From assembly GCF_028475105.1 (NCBI RefSeq), contig NZ_CP116936.1, forward strand, positions 372,001 through 436,000: a DNA stretch of 64,000 nucleotides. The letters are read 5' to 3'. Position numbers and translations under genes: made by a program. The notes beneath the pieces were generated by a model that worked only from the letters and a program-made list of their open reading frames with translations, made no database searches and was not told the origin of the DNA. The first letter of the stretch is position 1. Each line of letters starts with the position of its first letter. Of the stretch, positions 55,531 through 64,000 are shown piece after piece. This DNA comes from Micromonospora sp. LH3U1 (GTDB taxonomy: Bacteria > Actinomycetota > Actinomycetes > Mycobacteriales > Micromonosporaceae).

Positions 55531-55902
55531 GAGTGGGCGAACTCCAGGTGTGTCAGGGCCGGGGGACCGTCGTGTTGTCCGGAACAGATCGGCTGATCGC
55601 CGAGGCCGGGGGAAGTGGCCTCTGTCTGGCGGCGATCGTCTCCAACCGATCGGTGTGACGGCGGAAAGTCTACGTCCGGTTGCGTGACTCGCCAGGGCTC
55701 GACACTAGGCAACCTGCGATAAAGGCGGGATATGGACCTGGTATGCGGCTCTTGCGGTGATTCACCTTTGTTTCGTGGCCTAAGTCACGGAGGAATTGGG
55801 GTGCCCAGGTAACGCAAAGCACCCATTCCATCACGGATGGGATCCTCGGAATCCTGTTACACGCTCTGGTTTCTTGGGTCGCAAGCTGTAACACTTGTCC
55901 CC
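55531..55902. promoter_or_regulatory. Divergent control region of the serine hydrolase and paa operons
   Basis: 372 bp without a gene. The first 200 bp show nothing recognisable. Near the paa side, TGTTACA (55855-55861) and its inverse TGTAACA (55887-55893) are separated by 25 bp and end 9 nt before the paaA ATG, a likely operator for a PaaX/TetR-type repressor. paaA has no ribosome-binding site, so the transcript may be leaderless. Confidence 0.55.
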
Positions 55903-57009
55903 ATGTATGGCAACGACTTCTCCACCCCGGCCGACGCCGCGGGTGACGCCGCGGCCAACGCCGCCGGTGACGGGCCGGGCGGCGGTTTGCTGGGCGAGGT
56001 CGAGGCCGCCGAGGCCGAACTGCGGGCGGCGGCAGCGCGCGGGCGGCGAGGCGGACCCGCGCCGGACGAGGACCTGGCGGCGTACTTCGCCGAGGTGGTC
56101 GACGCCGAGCAGAAGATCGAGCCACGGGACTGGATGCCCGACGCGTACCGCCGGACGCTGATCCGGCAGATCGCCCAGCACGCCCACTCCGAGATCATCG
56201 GCATGCAGCCGGAGGGCAACTGGATCAGCCGTGCGCCGTCACTCAAGCGCAAGGCGATCCTGCTGGCCAAGGTGCAGGACGAGGCCGGCCACGGCCTCTA
56301 CCTCTACGCCGCCGCCGAGACTCTCGGCATCAGCCGAGACGAGCTGGTCCGGCTGCTGCTCGACGGGCGGCAGAAGTACAGCTCGATCTTCAACTATCCG
56401 ACGCTGAGCTGGGCCGACATGGGCGCGATCGGGTGGCTGGTGGACGGCGCGGCGATCGTCAACCAGGTGCCGCTGTGCCGCTGCTCGTACGGCCCGTACG
56501 CCCGCGCGATGATCCGGGTCTGCAAGGAGGAGTCGTTCCACCAGCGTCAGGGCTACGAGATCCTGCACACACTGGCGCACGGCACCCCGGCGCAGCAGGC
56601 GATGGCCCAGGACGCGGTGGACCGCTGGTGGTACCCGTCACTGGCCATGTTCGGCCCTCCGGACGGCGACTCCACGCACTCGGCACAGTCGATGGCGTGG
56701 AAGATCAAGCGCTTCTCCAATGACGATCTGCGGCAGCGTTTCGTCGACATGTGCGTCCAGCAGGCCGAGATCCTCGGGCTGCGCATCCCCGACGCGGACC
56801 TGCGCTGGAACGAGGAGCGGCAGGCGTACGACTACACCCAGCCGGACTACGACGAGCTGATGCGGGTGATCTCCGGCGACGGACCCTGCAACCGGGAGCG
56901 GATGACCCACCGCCGGGCCGCGCACACCGACGGCGCATGGGTACGCGAGGCCGCTGCGGCATACGCCGCGAAGCGGGCCGAGAACAGGGAAAAGGTGGCA
57001 GCCGCGTGA
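55903..57009 (+). CDS. paaA: Phenylacetyl-CoA epoxidase, catalytic subunit
   Basis: 368 aa from the ATG at 55903; an upstream in-frame ATG at 55837 lies before the inverted repeat and is unlikely. Diiron residues sit in the [13 protein letters not shown] and [10 protein letters not shown] segments and in [12 protein letters not shown] (E..EXXH patterns of the ferritin-like fold). With PaaC it forms the oxygenase that epoxidises phenylacetyl-CoA. A 60-residue Ala-rich N-terminal extension is unusual for PaaA. First gene of paaABCDE. Confidence 0.95.
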   Translation: MYGNDFSTPADAAGDAAANAAGDGPGGGLLGEVEAAEAELRAAAARGRRGGPAPDEDLAAYFAEVVDAEQKIEPRDWMPDAYRRTLIRQIAQHAHSEIIGMQPEGNWISRAPSLKRKAILLAKVQDEAGHGLYLYAAAETLGISRDELVRLLLDGRQKYSSIFNYPTLSWADMGAIGWLVDGAAIVNQVPLCRCSYGPYARAMIRVCKEESFHQRQGYEILHTLAHGTPAQQAMAQDAVDRWWYPSLAMFGPPDGDSTHSAQSMAWKIKRFSNDDLRQRFVDMCVQQAEILGLRIPDADLRWNEERQAYDYTQPDYDELMRVISGDGPCNRERMTHRRAAHTDGAWVREAAAAYAAKRAENREKVAAA

Positions 57010-57293
57010 GTACCGAACATTCGCCTCTGTGGGAGGTCTTCGTGCGGGCCCGGCGCGGGTTGTCGCACACCCACGTCGGTAGCCTGCACGCCCCCGACGC
57101 CGAGCTGGCCCTGCGTAACGCCCGGGACCTCTACACCCGCCGCCAGGAGGGCGTGTCGATCTGGGTGGTGCCGGCCGGCGCGATCACCGCGTCCAGCCCG
57201 GACGAGAAGGATGCCTTCTTCGACCCGGCCGCCGACAAGGTCTACCGCCACCCCACCTTCTACGAGGTGCCGGACGGGGTGGCCCACCTGTGA
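57006..57293 (+). CDS. paaB: Phenylacetyl-CoA epoxidase subunit B
   Basis: 95 aa from the GTG at 57006. [23 protein letters not shown] and [18 protein letters not shown] are the PaaB family core. Small subunit bridging the PaaAC oxygenase and the reductase. 4-nt overlaps with paaA and paaC show translational coupling. Confidence 0.95.
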   Translation: MSTEHSPLWEVFVRARRGLSHTHVGSLHAPDAELALRNARDLYTRRQEGVSIWVVPAGAITASSPDEKDAFFDPAADKVYRHPTFYEVPDGVAHL

Positions 57294-58015
57294 ACGGGCC
57301 CTTCGACTTCACTCTCGCCCTCGGCGACGACGCGCTGATCGCCGCTCAGCGACTGGCCGAGTGGACAACCCGCGCACCGGAGATGGAAGAGGACATCGCG
57401 CTGGCCAACATAGCCCTCGACCAGCTCGGCGCGGCTCGCCTGCTGCTGTCGTACGCGGGTGAGCTGGAGAGCGCCGGCCGTGACGAGGACGCGTTGGCGT
57501 ACCTGCGCGACGACCGCGAGTTCCGCAACGCCCTCCTGGTCGAGCTGCCCAACGGCGACTTCGCGGTGACGATGGCGAAGCTGTTCTTCCTTGCGGCGTA
57601 CCAGCTGCCGCTGTACACGGCGCTGGCCGATTGCTCGGACGAGCGGCTGGCCGCGATCGGCGCGAAGGCACGCAAGGAATCGGCGTACCACCTGGACCAT
57701 GGCGCGTTGTGGGTCAAGCGGCTCGGTGACGGCACCGAGGAGTCGCACCGTCGGATGCAGGCGGCCGTCGATCAGGTGTGGCCGTACACCCACGAGCTGT
57801 TCGCCGCGGACCCGGCGGCGCCGGTCGACCCGGCCACCCTGCGGCCGGCGTTCGACGAGACCGTCGGCCCGGTGCTGGCCGAGGCGACGCTCACCCGGCC
57901 GGAGAGCCGCTGGTCCCCGGCCGGCGGGCGGGCCGGCGTGCACACCGAGCACCTGGCCTACCTGCTCGCCGAGATGCAGGTGCTGCACCGCGCCCACCCG
58001 GGAGCGCACTGGTGA
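57290..58015 (+). CDS. paaC: Phenylacetyl-CoA epoxidase, structural subunit C
   Basis: 241 aa from the GTG at 57290. Ferritin-like helices with LGDDALIAAQRLAEW, EEDIALANIALDQLGAARLL and KARKESAYHLDHG; partner of PaaA that stabilises the oxygenase, lacking a complete diiron site. Overlaps paaB and paaD by 4 nt each. Confidence 0.94.
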   Translation: MNGPFDFTLALGDDALIAAQRLAEWTTRAPEMEEDIALANIALDQLGAARLLLSYAGELESAGRDEDALAYLRDDREFRNALLVELPNGDFAVTMAKLFFLAAYQLPLYTALADCSDERLAAIGAKARKESAYHLDHGALWVKRLGDGTEESHRRMQAAVDQVWPYTHELFAADPAAPVDPATLRPAFDETVGPVLAEATLTRPESRWSPAGGRAGVHTEHLAYLLAEMQVLHRAHPGAHW

Positions 58016-58488
58016 CTGACGCGAGGACGGCTGCGGCCAGCGTGGTGGACCCGGAGATCCGGGTCATCACCATCGACGAGTTGGGCATCCTGCGGGCGGT
58101 CGAGGAAGATTCGACAAGTGGGCGGGTCACCGTCACCATCACCCCGACCTACACCGGCTGCCCGGCGATGGACGTGATCCGGGCCGACATCCGCCGCGCG
58201 CTCGCGGTCGCGGGTCACCCCGATGCCGAGGTCCGCACGGTCTTCAGCCCACCGTGGAGCACCGACTGGATCTCCGCGGGTGGGCGGGCCAAGCTTGCCG
58301 CCGCCGGGATCGCCCCGCCGGCCCCGGTGCCCGCCGCCGGTGTCGTGTCGTTGACCCTCGCGGTCCGTTGCCCGCAGTGCGGCTCGCCGGAGACCGAGCA
58401 GGTCAGCCGGTTCGGCTCCACCGCGTGCAAGGCGTTGTGGCGTTGCCGCTCCTGCTCCGAACCCTTCGACCACCTGAAGGCGCTGTGA
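58012..58488 (+). CDS. paaD: PaaD, iron-sulfur/maturation protein of the PaaABCDE complex
   Basis: 158 aa from the GTG at 58012. The N-terminal DUF59/MIP18 part (VVDPEIRVITIDELGILR; TPTYTGCPAMDVI) resembles SufT-type Fe-S assembly factors, and the C-terminal zinc-ribbon-like cysteines lie in RCPQCGSPETEQVS and CRSCSEPF. Thought to mature the Fe-S site of PaaE or aid complex assembly. Confidence 0.94.
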   Translation: MTDARTAAASVVDPEIRVITIDELGILRAVEEDSTSGRVTVTITPTYTGCPAMDVIRADIRRALAVAGHPDAEVRTVFSPPWSTDWISAGGRAKLAAAGIAPPAPVPAAGVVSLTLAVRCPQCGSPETEQVSRFGSTACKALWRCRSCSEPFDHLKAL

Positions 58489-59594
58489 CTGTCACCATCA
58501 CCCGCCCGGTCCGCCGCCGGCCGGTCTTCCACCCGTTGTCGGTCGCGGCCGTCGACCGGCTCACCGACGACGCCGTCGCGGTGACCTTCGCCGTGCCGGA
58601 GGACCTGCGGGAGACCTTCGCGTTCCAGGCGGGCCAACACCTGACGGTACGGCGAGTGGCCGAGGACGGTACGGACGTGCGCCGGTCGTACTCGATCTGC
58701 TCCACCCCCGACGACCTGACCCGGCACGGCCGGTTGCGGATCGGGGTGCGGGAGATCCCGGGCGGCGCGTTCTCGGCGTTCGCGTGCGGGGCGCTGCGCG
58801 GTGGCGACACGGTCGAGGTGCTGCCGCCGCTGGGCACCTTCACCACGGCGTTCGCGCCGGACCGGGTGCGGCACTACGGCGCGGTCGTCGCCGGCTCCGG
58901 CATCACCCCGGTGCTCGGGCTTGTCGCGACCGCCCTGGCCGTCGAGCCGGCCAGCACCTTCACCCTGGTGTACGGCAACCGCACGGCTAACACGGTGATG
59001 TTCGCCGAGGAGTTGGCCGACCTGAAGGACCGCTATCCCACCCGGCTGCACCTGGTGCACGTGCTCTCCCGGGAGCAGGGCGAGTCGCCGCTGCTCTCCG
59101 GACGGATCGACGCCGAGAGGCTGGGCCGGTTGCTGGGCACCATTGTGCCGGGCGACCTCATCGAGGAGTGGTTCCTCTGCGGCCCGTACGCCATGGTGGT
59201 CGACGTCCGGGAGGTGTTGACCGCGCGTGGGCTGCCCGAGTCGGCGGTTCGCACCGAGCTGTTCCACGTCGACGCGCCGCCGGAGCCGGTGCGTCGCCCC
59301 GTCGACCAGGCGGGTGCCGGTGCCGAGGTCACCATCGTGCTGGACGGCCGATCGTCGAGCTTCACGATGGGTCGCGAGGAGCGGGTGCTGGACGCCGCGC
59401 TGAAGGTGCGGGGCGAGCTGCCGTACGCGTGCAAGGGCGGTGTCTGCTCGACCTGTAAGGCGAAGGTCGTCGATGGGGCGGTCACGATGGCCCGCAACTA
59501 CGCCCTGGAGCCCGACGAGTTGGCCGCCGGCTATGTCCTGACCTGCCAGTCCAGCCCGACGACCGACAAGCTCACGGTGGACTACGACGCGTGA
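58485..59594 (+). CDS. paaE: Phenylacetyl-CoA epoxidase reductase
   Basis: 369 aa from the GTG at 58485. FAD-binding RRSYSICSTP, NAD(P)-binding region VVAGSGITPVLGL with LVYGNRTANTVMFAEEL, and a C-terminal plant-type [2Fe-2S] ferredoxin (CKGGVCSTCKAKV with a final Cys in TCQSSP). Passes electrons from NADPH to the PaaA diiron centre. Ends the operon; no ligase or ring-cleavage genes (paaK, paaZ, paaG, paaJ) are in the window. Confidence 0.95.
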   Translation: MTVTITRPVRRRPVFHPLSVAAVDRLTDDAVAVTFAVPEDLRETFAFQAGQHLTVRRVAEDGTDVRRSYSICSTPDDLTRHGRLRIGVREIPGGAFSAFACGALRGGDTVEVLPPLGTFTTAFAPDRVRHYGAVVAGSGITPVLGLVATALAVEPASTFTLVYGNRTANTVMFAEELADLKDRYPTRLHLVHVLSREQGESPLLSGRIDAERLGRLLGTIVPGDLIEEWFLCGPYAMVVDVREVLTARGLPESAVRTELFHVDAPPEPVRRPVDQAGAGAEVTIVLDGRSSSFTMGREERVLDAALKVRGELPYACKGGVCSTCKAKVVDGAVTMARNYALEPDELAAGYVLTCQSSPTTDKLTVDYDA

Positions 59595-59796
59595 ACCGCC
59601 GCCGACGCGCCCCTGTGCCCGCCGCATGTGATTCGAATTACCCGCCCGCCCGGTGCGGGGACTTCGACGCCAAGGTCATGCTCGATCCACGTTCCAGTGG
59701 CCTCGTCAACCCGGCGATCCCACTCGATCCTGGTTGCAGCGCGATCAGCGAGCACCCCTCAGGGAGGGGGCGCGTGGCGGGCGTAGGCTCGGTGGC

Positions 59797-60987
59797 GTGA
59801 CGGTGAGCCGGGAGATCGACGACATCCTGCAGCGTGGCGCGGACGGCGGGCGGATCACGCCCGAGGAGGCGCTGCTGCTCTACACCGAGGCGCCCTTCCA
59901 CGCGTTGGGCGAGGCGGCGGACGCGGTGCGCCGGCGGCGCTACCCGGACAACGTCGTCACCTACCTGATCGATCGCAACATCAACTACACGAACGTCTGC
60001 GTGACGGCGTGCAAGTTCTGCGCGTTCTATCGGGCACCCAAGCACAAGGAAGGGTGGACCCACCCGACCGAGGAGATCCTGCGGCGGTGCGCCGAGGCGA
60101 TCGAGCTGGGCGCCACCCAGGTGATGCTCCAGGGCGGGCACCACCCCGACTACGGCGTCGAGTACTACGAGGAGCTGTTCTCCTCGGTCAAGCAGGCGTA
60201 CCCGCAACTGGTCATCCACTCGATCGGCCCCAGCGAGATCCTGCACATGGCCAAGGTCTCCGGTGTGAGCCTGGACGAGGCCATCGCCCGGATCAAGACC
60301 GCCGGCCTGGACTCGATCGCCGGCGCCGGCGCCGAGATGCTGCCGGAGCGACCGCGTAAGGCCATCGCGCCCCTCAAGGAGTCGGGCGAGCGCTGGCTGG
60401 AGGTCATGGAGCTGGCCCACCGGCAGGGCATCGAGTCGACCGCCACCATGATGATGGGCACCGGCGAGACGCACGCCGAGCGGATCGAGCACCTGCGCAT
60501 GATCCGTGACGTGCAGGACCGCACCCGCGGCTTCCGGTCCTTCATCCCGTGGACGTACCAGCCGGAGAACAACCACCTCAAGGGCCGCACCCAGGCGACC
60601 ACGCTCGAATACCTGCGGTTGGTCGCGGTGGCCCGCCTCTTCTTCGAGACCGTGCCGCACCTGCAGGCCTCCTGGCTGACCACCGGCAAGGACGTCGGGC
60701 AGCTCGCGCTGCACATGGGCGTGGACGACCTCGGCTCGATCATGCTGGAGGAGAACGTGATCTCCTCCGCCGGTGCGCGGCACCGCTCCAACCTGCACGA
60801 GCTGATCGGCATGATCCGCTCGGCAGACCGGATCCCCGCGCAGCGGGACACCCTCTACAACCGGCTCGCCGTGCACCACACGCCGGCCGACGACCCGACC
60901 GACGAGCGGGTGGTCTCGCACTTCTCCTCGATCGCGCTGCCCGGCGGTGGCGCGGGCCGATCCCTGCCACTGGTCGACGTCAACTGA
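59797..60987 (+). CDS. mqnC: Cyclic dehypoxanthinyl futalosine synthase
   Basis: 396 aa from the GTG at 59797; a second GTG two codons later is possible. Radical-SAM motif CVTACKFCAFY after NINYTNV; LQGGHHPDYGVEYYEEL, SIAGAGAEMLPERPR and FIPWTYQPENN are MqnC signatures. It closes the carbocycle after the futalosine hydrolase step. The 202-bp upstream gap has only a small 6-bp hairpin near 59755-59769. Confidence 0.95.
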   Translation: MTVSREIDDILQRGADGGRITPEEALLLYTEAPFHALGEAADAVRRRRYPDNVVTYLIDRNINYTNVCVTACKFCAFYRAPKHKEGWTHPTEEILRRCAEAIELGATQVMLQGGHHPDYGVEYYEELFSSVKQAYPQLVIHSIGPSEILHMAKVSGVSLDEAIARIKTAGLDSIAGAGAEMLPERPRKAIAPLKESGERWLEVMELAHRQGIESTATMMMGTGETHAERIEHLRMIRDVQDRTRGFRSFIPWTYQPENNHLKGRTQATTLEYLRLVAVARLFFETVPHLQASWLTTGKDVGQLALHMGVDDLGSIMLEENVISSAGARHRSNLHELIGMIRSADRIPAQRDTLYNRLAVHHTPADDPTDERVVSHFSSIALPGGGAGRSLPLVDVN

Positions 60988-61412
60988 CGCGGGTCGCCGT
61001 TCGGCCGTTCGGCTGATCGAGGCTCATGCACCCGCCCGGTCGCCCCGGCGGTACGGGTGGTCCCCGCCGCCGCAGCGTCAGGCTGCCCGCTGCGGGGGTG
61101 GTGGAGATGATCGTCGGCGGCTAGCGTCCCGGCTCACATCCGTCGCCATCGTCGATCGCCGGAATCGGCGCGACCGTGCTGGTGGCGGGTGGTCTGATGG
61201 TCCTGGTCGTGGGCTGTCCTCCATCGGCCCGCTGAGGGTCGTTCATATAACGCACGGCGGTACGGGCGGGATGGGTGACCATCCCGCCCGTACCGTTTCC
61301 CACCTCGGGCCGGACGGATGAAAACGGGTCTGCCCGCTGGCGTGGAAGATCGGCCTCCGATAGCGTCCGCTCGTTCCGCAACCATTCTTTCTTCCCTACC
61401 CCCGGGGGACTG
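60988..61412. promoter_or_regulatory. 425-bp region with sorting-signal-like remnant, promoter-like box and strong hairpin
   Basis: No complete gene. A frame from 61026 reads a short RRRSVRLPAAG followed, after an in-frame TAG at 61122-61124, by SIAGIGATVLVAGGLMVLVVG, resembling an LPxTG-type sorting tail with its membrane helix. TATAAC (61246-61251) may be a -10. A 17-bp perfect hairpin (61258-61274 / 61279-61295, GTGA loop) followed by TTTCC lies 118 nt upstream of the surface-protein ATG. Confidence 0.55.
61258..61295 (+). terminator. 17-bp perfect hairpin, attenuator or terminator
   Basis: Arms around a GTGA tetraloop followed by a short T-run. It lies between a TATAAC promoter-like box and the surface-protein gene, so it might attenuate that gene; alternatively it ends the mqnC transcript 270 nt after its stop. 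Confidence 0.65.
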
Positions 61413-63098
61413 ATGACAGCGTTCCACCGCTCGACCGTGATCCGCGCCAGCGTCGTGGCGCTGCTCGCGGCCGGTGGCCTGGCCGCCGTGGCGGCCCCGG
61501 TACTGGCGGCCGAACAGGCCGATCTGGCCCTGGTGCCGCTCAGCTACAACCTGGCCAAGGGTGTGACCGAGGCCAAGAGCAAGCCGTTCAAGTTCCTGGT
61601 CGACAACACCCGGAGCGAGGAAGACGCCAAGGGTGTCAGCTACACCGTGGACACCAGCAAGCTGAAGGCGGGCAAGGTACGGGTCGTGGTGCCCGACGGC
61701 TGCCGGGTGAACGGCACGAAGTTCACCTGCCGCCTGGGCGACCTGCCCGCCGGCACCAGCGAGGACTTCGGCATCCCCATCTTCTCCACGGGCGGTCGGG
61801 GCGCGGCTGGCACGCTGGTGGTCACGATCCGCTCGTCCACCGACGACCCCAACAAGGAAGACAACAAGGTCCAGCACGACATCACCGTCACCGAGCCCGG
61901 CTATGACCTGACCAGCTGGGTGCAGGACGTCAACGCGAACGTCGTGTTGAACGGCGTCACCGGCGACGACCCCGACCTTCGGCCGGTGCGTCCGGGCGAG
62001 ACGGTGCCGGTCGACTGGGCGGTCTACAACGACGGCAGCCGCAAGGCCACCGGCCTCTCCTACGTGCTCACGCTCCCGGCCGGCGTCACCTTCGACACCC
62101 TGCCCGACACCTGCACCTCGCAGACCTTCGGCGTTGCTCAAGCGCTCTGCCAGGACGACGGCGCGGTGATCCGGCCCGGTGAGTACTACACGGCGGACAT
62201 CAAGGTGACGGTCGGCAAGGACGTCACCGAGCCGGTGCTGCGGGTCGGTGAGCTGGTGGCACATGGTCTGGACGCCGCCACCGGCCAGCCCGAGGAAAAG
62301 GCTGAGCGGGCCACCAAGGCGCAGCAGAAGATTTTCACCGAGGTTGACGAGGGTGACAACCAGGCGATCTTCGACGTCTTCGTCGACCTGACCGTGCAGC
62401 CGACGCCCACGGCCACACCGACCTCGACGCCCACGGCCACCCCGACGCCGACGGTCTCTCCGACGCCCACGGCCACCCCGACGCCGACCGAAACGCCGAC
62501 GCCCACGGCCACCCCGACGCCGACCGAGACGCCCACGCCGACGGCCACCCCGACGCCGACCGAGACGCCCACGCCGACGGCCACCCCGACGCCGACGCCG
62601 ACGGAGACGCCCACGCCGACGGAGACGCCCACGCCGACGGAGACGCCCACGCCGACGCCGACGCCGACCGCGACGCCCACGCCGACGGAGACGCCGACCC
62701 CGACGCCGACCGGCACGCCGACGCCGACCGCGACGGCCACCCCGACGGCGACTGCAACGCCGACGGTGACTGCAACGCCGACGGCGACGGCCACCCCGAC
62801 CGCGACTGCCACGCCGACGGTCACCGCAACGCCGTCGGTCACCCCGACCGCGACGGCTACTCCGACGCCGGGTGGCACGCCGAGCCCGAGCGGTACGCCG
62901 GTGCCGGGCGTGACCACGTCGCCGGCTGCCGGTGGCGGCGGCTCCATCGGTGGCGGTCTGCCGGTGACCGGTGTGCAGGTCGGCCTGATCGGCGGCATTG
63001 GCGCGATCATCCTGCTCGTGGGTGGGGCGCTGCTGGTGCTCTCTCGCCGGCGCAAGGTCGTCCTGGTCGCCCCGAGCGACGAGAAGTCGACCGACTGA
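61413..63098 (+). CDS. Sortase-anchored surface protein with Pro-Thr repeat stalk
   Basis: 561 aa from the ATG at 61413. Signal peptide ([24 protein letters not shown]), two beta-sandwich DUF11-like segments ([50 protein letters not shown]), then about 160 residues of [17 protein letters not shown] repeats (62402-62880). The C-terminal anchor is LPVTG, a membrane helix ([19 protein letters not shown]) and SRRRK. The stalk would project the N-terminal domains beyond the wall; Thr/Pro runs are commonly O-mannosylated in actinobacteria. No sortase gene is nearby. Confidence 0.9.
   Translation: MTAFHRSTVIRASVVALLAAGGLAAVAAPVLAAEQADLALVPLSYNLAKGVTEAKSKPFKFLVDNTRSEEDAKGVSYTVDTSKLKAGKVRVVVPDGCRVNGTKFTCRLGDLPAGTSEDFGIPIFSTGGRGAAGTLVVTIRSSTDDPNKEDNKVQHDITVTEPGYDLTSWVQDVNANVVLNGVTGDDPDLRPVRPGETVPVDWAVYNDGSRKATGLSYVLTLPAGVTFDTLPDTCTSQTFGVAQALCQDDGAVIRPGEYYTADIKVTVGKDVTEPVLRVGELVAHGLDAATGQPEEKAERATKAQQKIFTEVDEGDNQAIFDVFVDLTVQPTPTATPTSTPTATPTPTVSPTPTATPTPTETPTPTATPTPTETPTPTATPTPTETPTPTATPTPTPTETPTPTETPTPTETPTPTPTPTATPTPTETPTPTPTGTPTPTATATPTATATPTVTATPTATATPTATATPTVTATPSVTPTATATPTPGGTPSPSGTPVPGVTTSPAAGGGGSIGGGLPVTGVQVGLIGGIGAIILLVGGALLVLSRRRKVVLVAPSDEKSTD
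62402..62880. repeat. Pro-Thr hexanucleotide repeat stalk
   Basis: About 480 bp of ACGCCCACG/CCGACGCCG-like units encoding PT, TPTPTE and TATPT repeats. Codon wobble changes break exact copying, but the tract is prone to length change in multiples of six. Confidence 0.9.
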
Positions 63099-63114
63099 CA
63101 AGTCCCACCTCGTA

Positions 63115-63189
63115 GATCCACTCGACATCCCTGATAGCGCGGTATCAACCGCGACTCGATAGCGCGCTATCAGGGATCGGGAGTGGATC
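63115..63189. repeat. 75-nt intergenic palindrome, type B copy 2
   Basis: Ends GATCCACTC / GAGTGGATC match the element at 17122-17196, and the arms continue as ATCCCTGATAGCGCG with its inverse in the right arm. Same 75-nt length as copy 1. It lies between two tandem genes, where it can serve as terminator of the surface-protein gene. Confidence 0.88.
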
Positions 63190-63279
63190 AACCCCCGGAC
63201 TGGACCGCCTTTCGCGTACCGCTCGGGTGCCGCACCACCCACCGAGGGTCGGCTGGAGGGCGGCTGGCAGAGTGGAGGG

Positions 63280-63990
63280 GTGAGCCGTACCCCGCAGGGC
63301 CAGCGCGCCAGCCTGGACAAGCAGCCGCACGAGGTCGCCGCGATGTTCGACGGCGTGGCGGAGCGCTACGACCTGACCAACACGGTGCTCTCCTTCGGCC
63401 AGGACCGCTCCTGGCGACGCGCCACTCGCGCGGCGCTCGGGCTGCGGCCGGGTGAGCGGGTGCTCGACGTGGGCGCGGGCACCGGCGTCTCGACGCGGGA
63501 GTTGGCGCAGTCCGGGGCGTACGCGGTCGGGGCCGACCTGTCGCTGGGCATGCTGTACGCCGGCAAGCGGGTCCGTCCCGAGGTGCCGCTGTTGGCGGGA
63601 GACGCGCTGCGCCTGCCGTTCGCCGACGCGAGCTTCGACGCGGTGACCATCTCCTTCGCGTTGCGCAACGTCAACGACACCGACGCGGCCCTGCGGGAGT
63701 TGGCCCGGGTGACCCGGCCAGGAGGGCGGCTGGTGGTCTGCGAGTTCAGCACCCCGGTCAACCCGGCGTTCCGGACGGTCTACCTGTCGTACCTGATGCG
63801 GTCGCTGCCGGCGGTCGCCCGCACGGTGTCGAGCAACCCCGATGCGTACGTCTATCTCGCCGAGTCGATCCGGGCGTGGCCGGCGCAGGCCGCGCTGGCC
63901 GGCCGGGTCGCCGCAGCCGGGTGGGGACGAGTGGCGTGGCGGAACCTGACCGGTGGTGTGGTCGCGCTGCACCGGGGAATCCGCGAGTAG
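63280..63990 (+). CDS. menG: Demethylmenaquinone methyltransferase
   Basis: 236 aa from the GTG at 63280. UbiE/MenG hallmarks: [24 protein letters not shown] at the start, SAM-binding [10 protein letters not shown], and [30 protein letters not shown], then VCEFSTP and [10 protein letters not shown]. Performs the last methylation in menaquinone synthesis, the end of the mqn pathway found in this window. Class I SAM methyltransferase, cytoplasmic. Confidence 0.95.
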   Translation: MSRTPQGQRASLDKQPHEVAAMFDGVAERYDLTNTVLSFGQDRSWRRATRAALGLRPGERVLDVGAGTGVSTRELAQSGAYAVGADLSLGMLYAGKRVRPEVPLLAGDALRLPFADASFDAVTISFALRNVNDTDAALRELARVTRPGGRLVVCEFSTPVNPAFRTVYLSYLMRSLPAVARTVSSNPDAYVYLAESIRAWPAQAALAGRVAAAGWGRVAWRNLTGGVVALHRGIRE

Positions 63991-64000
63991 CAGCGGACGG

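Noticed and set aside
59680..59760. Possible third type B palindrome before mqnC
   Set aside because: It contains GATCCAC and GATCC motifs but the arms do not pair over more than a few bases; too weak to include.

Overview
The window is high-GC actinobacterial DNA, most likely Micromonosporaceae (Micromonospora or a close relative). The signs are GC-rich codon third positions, many GTG starts, ATGA/GTGA overlaps inside operons, XRE-DUF5753/DUF397 pairs, a BldC-like regulator, a cytochrome c system II cluster beside hemL, and almost no TTA codons. No rRNA, tRNA, CRISPR array, complete transposon or prophage was seen. Assignments rest on reading motifs and translations; no database search was run.

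Layout: 0-2.2 kb, hybrid histidine kinase (cut by the left edge) and coupled response regulator. 2.2-5.5 kb, GbsR/MarR-type regulator divergent from an ABC export pair, with a palindromic operator on the ABC promoter. 5.4-11.9 kb, STAS protein, then hemL, histidine phosphatase and the resA-ccdA-resB-ccsB operon for cytochrome c maturation. 12-16.9 kb, secreted beta-sandwich protein, XRE/DUF397 pair, MarR/AhpD-like divergent pair, alpha/beta hydrolase. 17.2-21.4 kb, UbiD-like decarboxylase, prenyltransferase MqnP, a class I terpene synthase and UbiX. 21.5-25.1 kb, BldC-like and Lrp regulators, SDR, Cds1-like PLP enzyme, glycolipid-binding-like protein. 25.2-33.2 kb, DEAD-box helicase with a frameshifted RGG tail, proline-rich membrane-anchored protein, NlpC/P60 hydrolase, mqnE and two small membrane proteins. 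33.2-36.7 kb, divergent secreted C39-like and M14 peptidases. 36.7-39.9 kb, cobalamin riboswitch and btuFCD-type importer. 39.9-43.4 kb, VOC protein and a four-gene ABC/regulator operon. 43.5-45.8 kb, a WXG100/EspC-like, YbaB-like and PH-like cassette. 45.8-51.2 kb, HelD-like motor with a pentapeptide repeat, a G-rich degenerate repeat tract, a DUF222-HNH gene, a 21-bp array between 40-bp direct repeats, and an ArsR-like regulator. 51.3-55.5 kb, MFS transporter, mqnA, two paralogous SxxK serine hydrolases. 55.9-59.6 kb, paaABCDE. 59.8-64 kb, mqnC, an LPVTG-anchored surface protein and menG.

The main theme is menaquinone-linked respiration. Futalosine-pathway genes (mqnA, mqnE, mqnC, UbiD/UbiX-type decarboxylation, mqnP) and the final methyltransferase menG are scattered over 46 kb among heme and cytochrome c genes. 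A second theme is secreted and surface proteins. A third is a set of about 60-75 bp intergenic palindromes with GATC-containing ends, at least five copies, some at terminator positions and one in a divergent promoter region.

Most noteworthy: the one-base frameshift in the helicase tail; the palindrome family; the ESX-like cassette without secretion genes; the terpene synthase with Asp for Glu in its NSE motif; and the repeat-rich 48-50.6 kb segment, whose two neighbouring genes carry the only TTA codons I found.
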